The position numbers were made by a program, and so were the translations under genes. From Mesorhizobium sp. (GTDB lineage: Bacteria; Pseudomonadota; Alphaproteobacteria; Rhizobiales; Rhizobiaceae), in contig SAQE01000005.1 in the NCBI GenBank assembly GCA_004020545.1, forward strand, positions 149,741 to 213,740: a stretch of 64,000 nucleotides of DNA, in the 5' to 3' direction. Below are positions 56,278 through 64,000 of this stretch, one piece after another. Under the pieces are notes generated by a model. The model did no database searches. It was not told the origin of the DNA and was given only the letters and a program-made list of their open reading frames with translations. Every line of letters begins with the position of its first letter. Within the stretch, counting starts at the first letter, position 1.

Positions 56278-57144
56278 TTAGTCCGACTGTCTTGCGATCC
56301 ATAAGGTGTGTTCGCGTGAGAACGCCTTTTCCGCGTCGTTCACAAACTCGGAGAAGTGATCATCATTCGTCACATCGTCTGCCATCGGCCGAATCAAGCC
56401 GATCTCGTGCGCAGCAACCGTATAAGCGGCAGCCAATTCGTTGAATTTCTTGATCTGCATCCAGCCAACGATTGACGCAGCAACGACAATCAGTGGTTCA
56501 ATGGGCCAATACGGCCAGCCTGGTAAAGCAACGCGGCTCAAGGCCATCGATCCCGCGATAACGTAACAAAAGCCGCTTGCCCACACCCATCTCTGTGCGC
56601 AAGTGCGGTTTGTGCGGGACTTTTGTTTGTACCATCGGCGCTGATCCTCGACGCGATGCTTCAAATAGTACGCTATTCGATCCTGGCGGCTTTGAGCGCG
56701 GACGTCTTCCATTGTGCGAGTGATCTGGTCGTTGCCGGACCAGTCATTCGTTACCTGCTTTGCCGTTTCGATATTCTCGCGAAATATCATGTGTAAATTA
56801 TCGCGAAATTCCTTCTTGGCTTGTGCATCGGTTCCCTCAAAAGGGGTGGCGTGCATCATGTATCGCCAGGTCAGTGTCTTGACGCTTTCTGCCAATGCGC
56901 GGCACCGGTACCACCACTGCTCAGGTTTACTTTGAGCCCGAGTGATGAGGATAACCAAGCCGACAACAAAGGTGCCGGCGTAGAGAAGGTAGTAAACGAC
57001 GCCGTTCAAAAAACTCATCGAGAACACGGCGGCTAAAAAGAGGGTCGCGTACTCCCCACGGATAAGATGCAGGAACTTTGTTTGGTACCTGTTCGAGGCG
57101 TCGTCTGCGTCGAGAAACAACGCCGGATAATCCTGGTGTTTCAC
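56278..57144 (-). CDS. SLATT-domain (DUF4231-like) 2TM effector
   Basis: This 288-residue membrane protein has two SLATT-like units. Residues 25-70 form the first helix pair (RGEYATLFLAAVFSMSF...TFVVGLVILI), followed by PEQWWYRCRALAESVKTLTWRYMM. The second unit reads YLKHRVEDQRRWYKQKSRTN, then helices at about 190-210 and 220-240. This SLATT_3-SLATT_1 order was predicted by comparative genomics to be a pore-forming effector in nucleotide-signalled defence. GTG at 57144 has GGGGTGGGG upstream; an ATG at 57237 is an alternative. It is operonic with the ThsB-like TIR protein. Confidence 0.8.
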   Translation of the reverse strand: MKHQDYPALFLDADDASNRYQTKFLHLIRGEYATLFLAAVFSMSFLNGVVYYLLYAGTFVVGLVILITRAQSKPEQWWYRCRALAESVKTLTWRYMMHATPFEGTDAQAKKEFRDNLHMIFRENIETAKQVTNDWSGNDQITRTMEDVRAQSRQDRIAYYLKHRVEDQRRWYKQKSRTNRTCAQRWVWASGFCYVIAGSMALSRVALPGWPYWPIEPLIVVAASIVGWMQIKKFNELAAAYTVAAHEIGLIRPMADDVTNDDHFSEFVNDAEKAFSREHTLWIARQSD

Positions 57145-57366
57145 TGCCCCACCCCAAATCGTCGATTGAACGCCATGTGGGAACTTGCGGGTTCCGACGC
57201 AACAGCTGATGCTAAATATTCTTGAGAGGACCAACATTTTGAAATTAAAGTGGCACAACCACAGCAACGCACAGGCCCCAAGGTCACGCAGCCTCCCAAA
57301 CCTGATTGAGAATTCGGGCCGCCAGCGCCGCCTTGCGACGGACTCCGGCGGCAATAATCCTTGCTG

Positions 57367-57394
57367 GCCGTTTAATTAGCCACAATGTCAGCAT
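57367..57394. repeat. 28-bp direct repeat, left copy
   Basis: This is identical over 28 bases to 58677-58704 (GCCGTTTAATTAGCCACAAT followed by GTCAGCAT). The copies enclose the zinc-ribbon TIR gene and a minor frame, 1,310 bases start to start. They look like the ends of a small exchangeable segment. Confidence 0.9.
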
Positions 57395-57407
57395 GAGTGG
57401 CTCAAGA

Positions 57408-58133
57408 CTAAGTGGCAACCAGTTCGGCGATTTTGGCCGCGACTTCGGCCATCGACTCTTCGGCAGTGCTCAGTCCGGCTCGGGAGGCTAGCAGGAGACT
57501 GACCTGCTCAAGCTCTTCATAGGTCGTTCCATGAACAACCGGGACGAGCCGCTCACGCCTGAGAAGCGCCGAAAGCTCTTTGTCTGCGATGCCTTCTGCC
57601 GGGAGGCGTCGCAACATAGCCGGGGTCACCAAAACGATACCGACCCGCGAATTCACCAAGCCCTTGTCGATCGCCCGCATCATCGGCACCCCGAGACCAA
57701 GGTCCTTCTCGCTGAACCAGACGCGGACACCGCGCGCTTCGAGCAGATCATGCAGCTCTTTGGCCGAGCTCTGCCTGTCATCCCACGCGTGACAGAGAAA
57801 TACGTCTCGAAGGTCAGGCTGCGAGGCCGCTAGGCTCTCCACGTTTTCTCGAACCGGCGTGAGCGCCTGCACTTGTTCAGGCGTGTACCAGACAGCCGAA
57901 CCTGCTCCCGACCAGCGCGGCTTTGCGGTGCGGCGCCCCGACCCGCCGCTGCTCCGACCGCTGCTGCTCCTTGGGGAGGAGTAAGAAGGGGACGAGTGCG
58001 ATCCGTTGCTGCTGTAGCCGCCGCGATACCCGCCGTAACCGCTAAAGCGGCTATAGCGACTCCCACATGCAGGACAGTCGGCTGCGGCAGCCGATGAGCG
58101 ATGGCCTCTTACTGGCGCAGTGCATCTAGCCAT
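57408..58133 (-). CDS. Zinc-ribbon TIR-domain protein
   Basis: This is a 241-residue protein. A zinc-ribbon-like start has C4, C20 and C23 (ADCPACGSRY). A Ser/Gly/Tyr-rich linker (about 28-72) follows, then a TIR_2-type domain from about 108 (DVFLCHAWDD, VWFSEKDLGLG, IVLVTPAML, IADKELSALL). E186 in ADKEL is the candidate catalytic Glu for NAD+ hydrolysis. No partner gene is coupled to it, so it may act alone or use the neighbouring SLATT-TIR pair. It lies inside the 28-bp direct repeats. Confidence 0.82.
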   Translation of the reverse strand: MARCTAPVRGHRSSAAAADCPACGSRYSRFSGYGGYRGGYSSNGSHSSPSYSSPRSSSGRSSGGSGRRTAKPRWSGAGSAVWYTPEQVQALTPVRENVESLAASQPDLRDVFLCHAWDDRQSSAKELHDLLEARGVRVWFSEKDLGLGVPMMRAIDKGLVNSRVGIVLVTPAMLRRLPAEGIADKELSALLRRERLVPVVHGTTYEELEQVSLLLASRAGLSTAEESMAEVAAKIAELVAT

Positions 58134-58196
58134 GCCTTTTCATCACCTTCTCCACTCCGCCAGATCGCGGATCTATTGATGCGCCTTGTGGCCCAT

Positions 58197-58493
58197 TCAA
58201 ATTGACTGGTAGATTGCATCTCGCACGTCGAAGACGAGCAATGCCTCTCGCCTTACGCCTTCAATATCTCGGACGGACGGATGGCACAGATGATCTTTGA
58301 TGCCACATCCGATTCTGAAGTCGCGACCAACCTTTGAAACGCTGACCACAGCCACAGCTCCATCCGACGTTTTTCCTCGTAGATAACCAATTCGCTTCTC
58401 TTTCGAACGAGCCAAGTAATTTCTCCTGCCTGCTGTCACGCGCCCCGCGAAAGAGAATCGCACCAGAATGTAGAGGCTCAAGCCCTTCTGCAA
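58197..58493 (-). CDS. Hypothetical ORF near the right island end (low support)
   Basis: This is a 98-codon frame with a coherent pattern (ILVRFSFAGRVTAGRRNYL, GAVAVVSVSKVGRDFRIGCGIKDHL), overlapped by another minus-strand frame at 58261-58617. One of these, or a single gene joined by a frameshift, may be real. There is no strong ribosome-binding site or known family. Confidence 0.3.
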   Translation of the reverse strand: MQKGLSLYILVRFSFAGRVTAGRRNYLARSKEKRIGYLRGKTSDGAVAVVSVSKVGRDFRIGCGIKDHLCHPSVRDIEGVRREALLVFDVRDAIYQSI

Positions 58494-58676
58494 AAGACCG
58501 TCGGTTGTTCTTTGGTTTGTTTGTTGCGAGGTCGGCCTTCCGACCCTGTGGAATGGCAGCTAATCGCCACACGCGATCGAAAACCGGACAGACCGGTAAC
58601 GGCCCCATTTCGGTCATTGGCCGTGAATGATCGGTCTTGGCAACCTATCGATCCCTTCCAGCCCCAATCATCGCGC

Positions 58677-58704
58677 GCCGTTTAATTAGCCACAATGTCA
58701 GCAT
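58677..58704. repeat. 28-bp direct repeat, right copy
   Basis: This is an exact copy of 57367-57394. It ends 35 bases before the attR arm of the island, so the repeated segment lies right at the edge of the element. Confidence 0.9.
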
Positions 58705-58739
58705 TTTGTAGCCGCCAGCCGCTACGAGGCCGATCTGAC

Positions 58740-58764
58740 AATTAATCCGCTTCACAATCCAGAT
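58740..58764. other. attR junction of the island
   Basis: Arm AATTAATCCGC (58740-58750) and nine bases lead to the core CAGAT (58760-58764), after which comM continues in frame as CGTCGGCCTG. Joined with the left end, the arms face each other over 20 bases with CA at the centre. Confidence 0.85.
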
Positions 58765-60195
58765 CGTCGGCCTGCCGGACAAGGCGGTGGCCGAAAGCCG
58801 CGAGCGGGTGCAGGCCGCGCTGCATGCATCGGGCCTGTCGATGCCGTCGAAGAAGGTGACGGTCAACCTCGCGCCGGCGGATCTGCCCAAGGAAGGCAGC
58901 CACTACGACCTGCCGATCGCGCTTGGCCTGATGGCGGCGCTCGGCGCCGTTCCAGGCGATATGCTGGCCGGCTATGTCGTGCTCGGCGAACTGTCGCTCG
59001 ACGGCACCATTGCTGCCGTGGCCGGCGCGCTGCCGGCGGCGATCGGCGCCAATGCCGAGGGCAAGGGCCTGATCTGCCCCTTCGCCTGCGGGCCGGAAGC
59101 GGCCTGGGCCGGCAAGGATTTCGACATCCTGGCCCCGCGCAGCCTGATCGCGATCGCCAATCATTTCCGCGGCACGCAGGTGCTGTCGCGCCCCGAGGCC
59201 GGCATCCAGCTAGCGGCGCGCGACCTGCCGGACCTCGCCGACATCAAGGGCCAGGAAAGCGCCAAGCGGGCACTCGAAGTGGCGGCGGCCGGCGGCCACA
59301 ACCTCTTGATGGTCGGCCCGCCCGGCTCGGGCAAGTCGATGCTGGCGCAGCGCCTGCCCTCGATCCTGCCGCCTTTGGCGCCGAAGGAGCTGCTGGAAGT
59401 CTCGATGATCGCTTCCGTGGCCGGCGAGCTCGGCGAAGGCAAGCTCACCGACCGGCGGCCGTTCCGCGCTCCGCATCACTCCGCCTCGAGGCGGCTATGG
59501 TCGGCGGCGGGTTGAGGGTCCGGCCAGGCGAGGTGTCGCTTGCGCATCACGGCGTGCTGTTCCTCGATGAATTCCCGGAATTCACACCGCAGACGCTAGA
59601 TGCGCTGCGCCAGCCGCTGGAGACCGGCGACTGCGTGATCGCGCGCGCCAACCACCGCGTCACCTATCCGGCGCGCATCCAACTTGTTGCCGCGATGAAC
59701 CCGTGCCGCTGCGGCATGTCGGGCGAGCCGGGCTATCGCTGCCTGCGCGGCGATCGCTGCCGCACCGAATACCAGGCGCGCATTTCCGGCCCGCTGCTCG
59801 ACCGCATCGACCTCAGGATCGAAGTGCCCGCGGTCTCGGCCAGTGACCTGATCCGGCCGGACAAGGCCGAAACGAGCGCCGCGGTGGCGCAGCGCGTGGC
59901 CCGTGCCCGCGCCATCCAGCGGGAGCGCCTGGAAAGGCTGGGGGCTGCCGCCACCACCAACGCGCATTGCCCGCCTTCGATCATCGAGGAGATCGCCAAG
60001 CCCGATGCCGCGGGACTGACGCTGCTCAGAGACGCCAGCGAGAAACTCGCCTTTTCGGCGCGGGCCTATCATCGCGTGCTCAAGGTGGCGCGCACGCTGG
60101 CCGACCTCGACGCCGGCGAAACGGTCGGCCGCATCCATCTCGCCGAAGCGATTTCCTACCGCATGAGCGCGGAGCGGATGGCGCAGGCAGCGTAA
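58760..60195 (+). pseudogene. comM: comM (yifB) 3' portion, cut by the island and frameshifted
   Basis: The frame resumes at CAG (58760) with QIVGLPDKAVAESRE, exactly where the left fragment ended. It encodes the N-terminal protease-like domain, Walker A GPPGSGKS and HHSAS, then loses one base at about 59489. The consensus HHSASMAAMVGGG is read as HHSASRRLWSAAG and stops at 59513-59515. The +1 frame from 59497 continues with GGLRVRPGEVSLAH, LFLDEFPEF and the C-terminus to 60195. A 1-bp deletion (a T missing from TCGATGGCG) explains it. ComM function is lost twice over. Confidence 0.92.
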
Positions 60196-60262
60196 TCACA
60201 AGAAACCGCACGGGACCGGGTCCGCTTCTTCAAGCGGCTCCGCTTGCCCTTGCTTTTCCTCT

Positions 60263-60850
60263 TCATTGGATCCCAGGGATCAGCTTCTGCAATGTCGGCG
60301 TCATGATCGTGGCGAAAGCCGCAGTATCGCCATAGGCTCGCGCAGAAAGCATCGCCCCGTGCACGGTCGCCATGAAGGCCTCCGCCTCGACGCGCGGCGC
60401 AGCGGAAATTGTCAATGCGCCTTGCCCGGCGCCCCGCTCGATGACACCGGTCAGCCACCCCGAGAGAAACTGAAAATACGCCCGGACTTCCACGGCAACC
60501 TCTGGCGGAAGGGCCGGAAGCTCGCTGGCGAGCATTGCGCAGACGCAGAACGGCCGGCTCGCATCCTCAATGCAGCGAGCCCAGAAGCCGGCGTAGGTTC
60601 GAAGCAACTCAGGCGGCTCAGGCACATTGCGCTCAAGCTCCGCCATGCCCGTCACGGCATCCTCGAGGTAGCGCCTGACCAGGGTTTGCACCAGATCGAC
60701 CTTGCTGGGGAAATGGTGGTGGATGCTGGCCTTGCGGATACCGATTACCTCGGCGATATCGGCGTAGCTGAACCCGTTGTAGCCGCCGGCGACGATGAAG
60801 CGTCGCCCGGCGGCCAGGATGTCATCGGCAGTGTTCGATGGCTTGTTCAT
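60263..60850 (-). CDS. TetR family transcriptional regulator
   Basis: This 195-residue protein has an N-terminal helix-turn-helix (about 8-50: AGGYNGFSYADIAEVIGIRKASIHHHFPSKVDL) and a C-terminal ligand domain in which CVCAMLASELPALP is typical of the TetR_C_6/YcdC-like group. The ATG at 60850 is preferred over 60856 on ribosome-site spacing. It lies 30 bases downstream of a DUF308-like membrane gene on the same strand, and a palindrome at 61496-61513 before that gene is the likely operator. Confidence 0.9.
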   Translation of the reverse strand: MNKPSNTADDILAAGRRFIVAGGYNGFSYADIAEVIGIRKASIHHHFPSKVDLVQTLVRRYLEDAVTGMAELERNVPEPPELLRTYAGFWARCIEDASRPFCVCAMLASELPALPPEVAVEVRAYFQFLSGWLTGVIERGAGQGALTISAAPRVEAEAFMATVHGAMLSARAYGDTAAFATIMTPTLQKLIPGIQ

Positions 60851-60880
60851 AGACATGCCTAACGTCCAGCGGAGCAAACC

Positions 60881-61471
60881 TCAACTTGCGACCTGTGGCG
60901 ACTTCCGACGGGCGTCGCTGACCGACAGCCAAACGGCGGACACGAGGAAATAGACGGCGCCAAACGCGGCATAGGGCGCAACGTTGGCGATGCCAATGGC
61001 CCCCATGCCCCCGGCCATCTTTACGAAAAACAGACCGGCCAGCGCCGATTGGGCGCCGCTTAGGATCATCGCCCACTGGGCGCCGTTGGTTTTCCAGCGA
61101 CGCGCCGCGGTCAGAAGCTGAAACACGCCGGAGAAGGCGGCCCAGACGCCATAGACCGCGAGCACTGCGTTCATGCTGTGACCAAGCGCGGCGGCGACCG
61201 CAATCGCGGTGATGATGCTGACGACGACGTTGAGCAGTTGCGACTTGTTGCGGCCGAGCCCGCCGCTGCGCTGCGCGTCGAGATAATTCGCAAGCGCGTC
61301 CCAGGCCGGGTAGGCGATCAGCATGACAGCGGCGAGCGGTGGACTGTCTTTCGCGACGGTGAAAGCCAGCGCAACCCAGGCCGCCGATACGGTAAACCGC
61401 AGGAAATAATAGCTTTTGAGCCAGGCGTTTGAAGACAGGGCACGGCTTTGATCATTCATTTGTGCAGACAT
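60881..61471 (-). CDS. DUF308-like integral membrane protein
   Basis: This is a 196-residue protein with about six transmembrane helices (about 22-42, 45-60, 80-97, 103-120, 135-150, 160-180). The arrangement and WxxxSGVFQLLTAARRWK segment fit DUF308/HdeD-like membrane proteins, often tied to acid or stress responses, but no function is established. The promoter region carries a strong palindrome, and the downstream TetR gene forms an autoregulated pair with it. Confidence 0.75.
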   Translation of the reverse strand: MSAQMNDQSRALSSNAWLKSYYFLRFTVSAAWVALAFTVAKDSPPLAAVMLIAYPAWDALANYLDAQRSGGLGRNKSQLLNVVVSIITAIAVAAALGHSMNAVLAVYGVWAAFSGVFQLLTAARRWKTNGAQWAMILSGAQSALAGLFFVKMAGGMGAIGIANVAPYAAFGAVYFLVSAVWLSVSDARRKSPQVAS

Positions 61472-61495
61472 AATGGGATCTCTCGTTTGACGAGA

Positions 61496-61513
61496 CTACC
61501 AACTAGTAGGTAG
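61496..61513. promoter_or_regulatory. TetR-type operator palindrome
   Basis: CTACCAACTAGTAGGTAG is an 18-bp palindrome with one mismatched pair, 25 bases upstream of the DUF308-like ATG (61471). It fits autorepression by the TetR protein encoded second in this operon. Confidence 0.7.
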
Positions 61514-61639
61514 ATTATGGATCGTCAAGGCATTCAAGGCTGGTCGCCGCTCACCTCGGCATCTCTAAAAAGTCGAGTCTCTCACCGATGAACCCGCTTC
61601 GCGGCCACCCTCCCCTCGACGGGATGGTGGACGCCGGGG

Positions 61640-63808
61640 CTACTGGTCGCGCGCCTTCAGCTCCAGCCGCCGCGCATGCAGCACCGGCTCGGTGTAGCCG
61701 TTGGGCTGTACCGTGCCCTTGAACACCAGGTCGCAGGCGGCCTGGAAGGCGATGGAGTTGTCGAAGTCGGGCGCCATCGGCCGGTAGAGCGGATCGCCGA
61801 CATTCTGGCGGTCGACGATGGCCGCCATGCGCTGCAGCGAATCCCGGACCTGGATTTCCGAGCACACCTTGTGGCGCAGCCAGTTGGCGATGTGCTGCGA
61901 GGAGATGCGCAGCGTGGCGCGGTCTTCCATCAGGCCGATATCGTTGATATCGGGCACTTTCGAGCAGCCGACGCCCTGGTCGATCCAGCGCACGACGTAA
62001 CCCAGGATACCCTGGGCGTTGTTGTCGAGCTCGCGCTGGATCTCGTCCGGCGTCCAGTTCGGCCGCACCGCGACCGGCACGGAAAGAATGTCGTCGAGCT
62101 TCGCCTTCGGCCGGCTCTTCAGCGCCGCCTGCACGGCATGCACGTCGACCTTGTGGTAATGCGTGGCGTGCAGGGTCGCCGCCGTCGGCGAGGGCACCCA
62201 GGCGGTGTTGGCGCCGGCTTTCGGATGCGCGATCTTCTGTTCGAGCATCGCCGCCATCAAATCGGGCATCGCCCACATGCCCTTGCCGATCTGGGCATGG
62301 CCGGCGAGCCCGCATTCGAGCCCGGTGTCGACGTTCCAGGCCTCGTAGGCGGAAATCCAGGCGGCCTGTTTCATGTCGCCCTTGCGGATCATCGGGCCGG
62401 CTTCCATCGAGGTATGGATCTCGTCACCGGTGCGGTCGAGGAAACCGGTGTTGATGAACACGACGCGTTCCTTCGCCGCGCGGATCGCTTCCTTGAGGTT
62501 GACGGTGGTGCGCCGCTCCTCGTCCATGATGCCCATTTTGATGGTGTTTTTGGCCATACCGAGCAGCGCCTCGACACGATCGAAGATCTCGACGGCGAAG
62601 GCGACCTCGTCGGGCCCGTGCATCTTCGGCTTCACCACATACATCGAGCCGGCGCGGGAGTTGGCGCGGCGGCCGTCGGCGCCGACATCGTGCAGCGCGA
62701 TCAGCGCCGTCAATGCCGCGTCCATGATGCCTTCCGGCACCTCGTGGCCGTCGCGGTCGAGGATCGCCGGATTGGTCATCAGGTGACCGACGTTTCTCAC
62801 CAGCATCAGCGAGCGGCCGGGCAGCAGCAACTGGCCGTCATTCGGCGCCGTGTAGCGGCGGTCCCGGTTGAGCTTGCGGACAAAGGTCTTGCCGCCCTTG
62901 GTGATCTCTTCGGCAAGGTCGCCCTTCATCAGGCCGAGCCAGTTGCGGTAGACGACGACTTTGTCCTCGGCATCCACGGCCGCGACCGAATCCTCGCAGT
63001 CCTGGATGGTCGTCAACGCCGATTCCAGGATGACGTCGGCGATGCCGGCCGGGTCGGTCTTGCCGATCTGGTTGGCGCGGTCGATTGTAATCTCGATGTG
63101 CAGGCCGTTCTTGACCAAAAGCACGGCCTCGGGCGTGGCGGCATCGCCGCGATAGCCGGCGAACTGTTTCGGGTCGGCGAGCGTCGTGGCGCCGGCGCCT
63201 TCGCCAACCTTCAGCGCGCCGTTCGCTACCGAGAGCCCGTTGACGCCGGCCCATTTGCCGGTGGTCAGCGGCACCGACTGGTCGAGGAAATCCCTGGCCC
63301 AGGCGATCACCCTGGCGCCGCGCTTGGGATTGAAACCCTTGCCCTTCTCGGCGCCGCCGGTCTCGGGGATGGCGTCGGTGCCGTAGAGCGCGTCATAGAG
63401 CGAGCCCCAGCGCGCATTGGCGGCGTTGAGCGCATAACGCGCATTCATGACCGGCACGACGAGCTGCGGCCCGGCGACGACGGCGATCTCGGGGTCGACA
63501 TTCTCGGTGCCGACGCTGAAGACCGGACCTTCCGGCACCAGATAGCCGATCTCCTTCAGGAAGTCCTTGTAAACCTCCATGTCGAGCGGCGCGCCGTTGG
63601 CGCGATACCAATCGTCGAGCTTCTCCTGCATGGCGTCGCGCTTGGCGAGCAGCGCGCGGTTCTTCGGCGCGAGATCGTGGACGATGGCCGAGAAGCCGGT
63701 CCAGAATTGTTCGGCGTCGATGCCGGTGCCGGGTGCGGCCTCCTCGGCCACGAAGTCATGGAGCTCCCGGGCAATCCGCAACCCGGCGATCTCGATGCGG
63801 TCGGTCAT
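61640..63808 (-). CDS. glcB: Malate synthase G
   Basis: This is a 722-residue enzyme of the glyoxylate shunt that condenses glyoxylate with acetyl-CoA. Its length and the blocks [65 protein letters not shown] and [12 protein letters not shown] fit form G, including the RDxED-type metal and glyoxylate site. The ATG at 63808 is chosen on the CTGGAG site; GTG at 63814 is possible. It lies alone, convergent to nothing, with a stem repeat upstream. Its presence predicts growth on C2 compounds. Confidence 0.96.
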   Translation of the reverse strand: MTDRIEIAGLRIARELHDFVAEEAAPGTGIDAEQFWTGFSAIVHDLAPKNRALLAKRDAMQEKLDDWYRANGAPLDMEVYKDFLKEIGYLVPEGPVFSVGTENVDPEIAVVAGPQLVVPVMNARYALNAANARWGSLYDALYGTDAIPETGGAEKGKGFNPKRGARVIAWARDFLDQSVPLTTGKWAGVNGLSVANGALKVGEGAGATTLADPKQFAGYRGDAATPEAVLLVKNGLHIEITIDRANQIGKTDPAGIADVILESALTTIQDCEDSVAAVDAEDKVVVYRNWLGLMKGDLAEEITKGGKTFVRKLNRDRRYTAPNDGQLLLPGRSLMLVRNVGHLMTNPAILDRDGHEVPEGIMDAALTALIALHDVGADGRRANSRAGSMYVVKPKMHGPDEVAFAVEIFDRVEALLGMAKNTIKMGIMDEERRTTVNLKEAIRAAKERVVFINTGFLDRTGDEIHTSMEAGPMIRKGDMKQAAWISAYEAWNVDTGLECGLAGHAQIGKGMWAMPDLMAAMLEQKIAHPKAGANTAWVPSPTAATLHATHYHKVDVHAVQAALKSRPKAKLDDILSVPVAVRPNWTPDEIQRELDNNAQGILGYVVRWIDQGVGCSKVPDINDIGLMEDRATLRISSQHIANWLRHKVCSEIQVRDSLQRMAAIVDRQNVGDPLYRPMAPDFDNSIAFQAACDLVFKGTVQPNGYTEPVLHARRLELKARDQ

Positions 63809-64000
63809 CAGCACGTCTCCAGATGGGTAGGCTTTGCCGGGCCTTTGGCATGTTGGGGGTCAGGGGTCAATTCGGCTTAGGGTGAAGTAGGGCGGCAGGG
63901 CGCAGTTTTTAGATCGCGCCGGCGGCGACGCGCGACCTTCCCTTCTCCCCTTGTGGGAGAAGGTGTCGCCGAAGGCGACGGATGAGGGGTGTTCCAGGGA
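63809..64000. other. Intergenic sequence with a rhizobial stem repeat (63941-63979)
   Basis: CCTTCTCCC (63941-63949) pairs with GGGAGAAGG (63955-63963), followed by a GTCGCC/GGCGAC hairpin. This is a common intergenic repeat of Mesorhizobium as I know it. No gene is visible before the window ends. Confidence 0.55.

Larger units (their letters stand above)
29437..58759. mobile_element. 29.3-kb integrative element in comM (serine-integrase type)
   Basis: The element splits comM and is bounded by the core CAGAT at 29437-29441 and 58760-58764. It carries a large serine integrase at its left end, a HUH endonuclease, a primase-helicase replication protein, toxin-antitoxin and regulator genes, a second serine recombinase and much cargo. 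Codon use is visibly less GC-biased than in the flanks. No type IV secretion or coupling protein gene is recognisable, so transfer would need a helper or another route. Boundaries follow from rejoining comM exactly in frame. Confidence 0.92.

Noticed and set aside
58261-58617. 118-codon minus-strand ORF overlapping the frame 58197-58493
   Set aside because: It competes for the same DNA and has an irregular Arg/Ser/Trp-rich end. Which frame is real, if either, cannot be told by eye.
29437-58759. Symbiosis island (nod/nif/fix genes)
   Set aside because: None of these genes was recognised in the element; its cargo is exported proteins and defence-like genes.
29437-58764. Tn7-like or Tn6022-like transposon, since comM is a known target of such elements
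   Set aside because: No tniA/B-type transposase, no long terminal repeats and no TGT...ACA ends. The CAGAT core plus symmetric arms and the adjacent large serine recombinase fit integrase-mediated insertion better than a 5-bp target duplication.
29344-58764. tRNA-type attachment site for the element
   Set aside because: The junctions lie within comM codons and no tRNA gene or tRNA-end duplication is present.
61676-63880. 734-codon open frame antisense to malate synthase G
   Set aside because: glcB on the minus strand is full length with its motifs; the other frame has none.

Overview
This window is chromosome from a Mesorhizobium-type alphaproteobacterium. The clearest evidence is a 355-residue cyclic-nucleotide-gated potassium channel (26826-27893) that matches the Mesorhizobium loti channel MlotiK1 almost residue for residue. 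PmtA-type phospholipid methylation, a RhiloNAT-like arylamine acetyltransferase, an alphaproteobacterial RpoH promoter before dnaK and RIME-like palindromic repeats agree with this.

Layout. Bases 1-29343 are ordinary GC-rich core: the rmuC 3' end, a CDF metal transporter, a guanidine-II riboswitch with a SugE/Gdx exporter, two LLM-type flavin oxidoreductases, an AI-2E family permease, arylamine N-acetyltransferase, an L,D-transpeptidase, dnaK-dnaJ, pmtA, pyrF, an overlapping sugar operon of De Ley-Doudoroff type (dehydrogenase, dgoK, dgoA, lactonase), a GGDEF/EAL protein, a membrane protein beside a glycosyltransferase-GtrA pair, glutathione synthetase, the K+ channel and a DMT exporter. Core sequence resumes at 58760 with the rest of comM, a DUF308-like/TetR operon and malate synthase G (glcB).

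Between them, bases 29437-58759 form a 29.3-kb integrative element inserted inside comM (yifB). The first 33 codons of comM lie at 29344-29441 and the remainder resumes in frame at 58760. Both junctions carry the core CAGAT. Joining the two island ends recreates a near-symmetric 42-bp attP with 11-bp arms centred on the core, as expected for the large serine integrase encoded next to the left junction. The right part of comM has also lost one base near 59489, so the gene is doubly broken.

The element carries the serine integrase, a HUH-type endonuclease, a HigB-HigA/ImmA-like toxin-antitoxin pair with twin operator palindromes, a Clp-fold SDH protease, a primase-helicase replication protein (CyRepA1-like), DUF6641, XRE, ArsR and MucR regulators, and a second, small serine recombinase. 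It has no recognisable type IV secretion genes, so it looks like a mobilisable or replicating integrative element rather than a full ICE. Its cargo is unusual. There are at least nine exported or membrane-anchored proteins of unknown function, including two two-gene modules that pair a large secreted helical protein with a smaller exported partner. A four-gene DUF6338 cluster follows. Near the right end is a defence-like block: a SLATT 2TM effector operonic with a ThsB-like TIR protein, followed by a zinc-ribbon TIR protein that sits between 28-bp direct repeats. The SLATT-TIR pair is the best candidate for a poorly described immune system.
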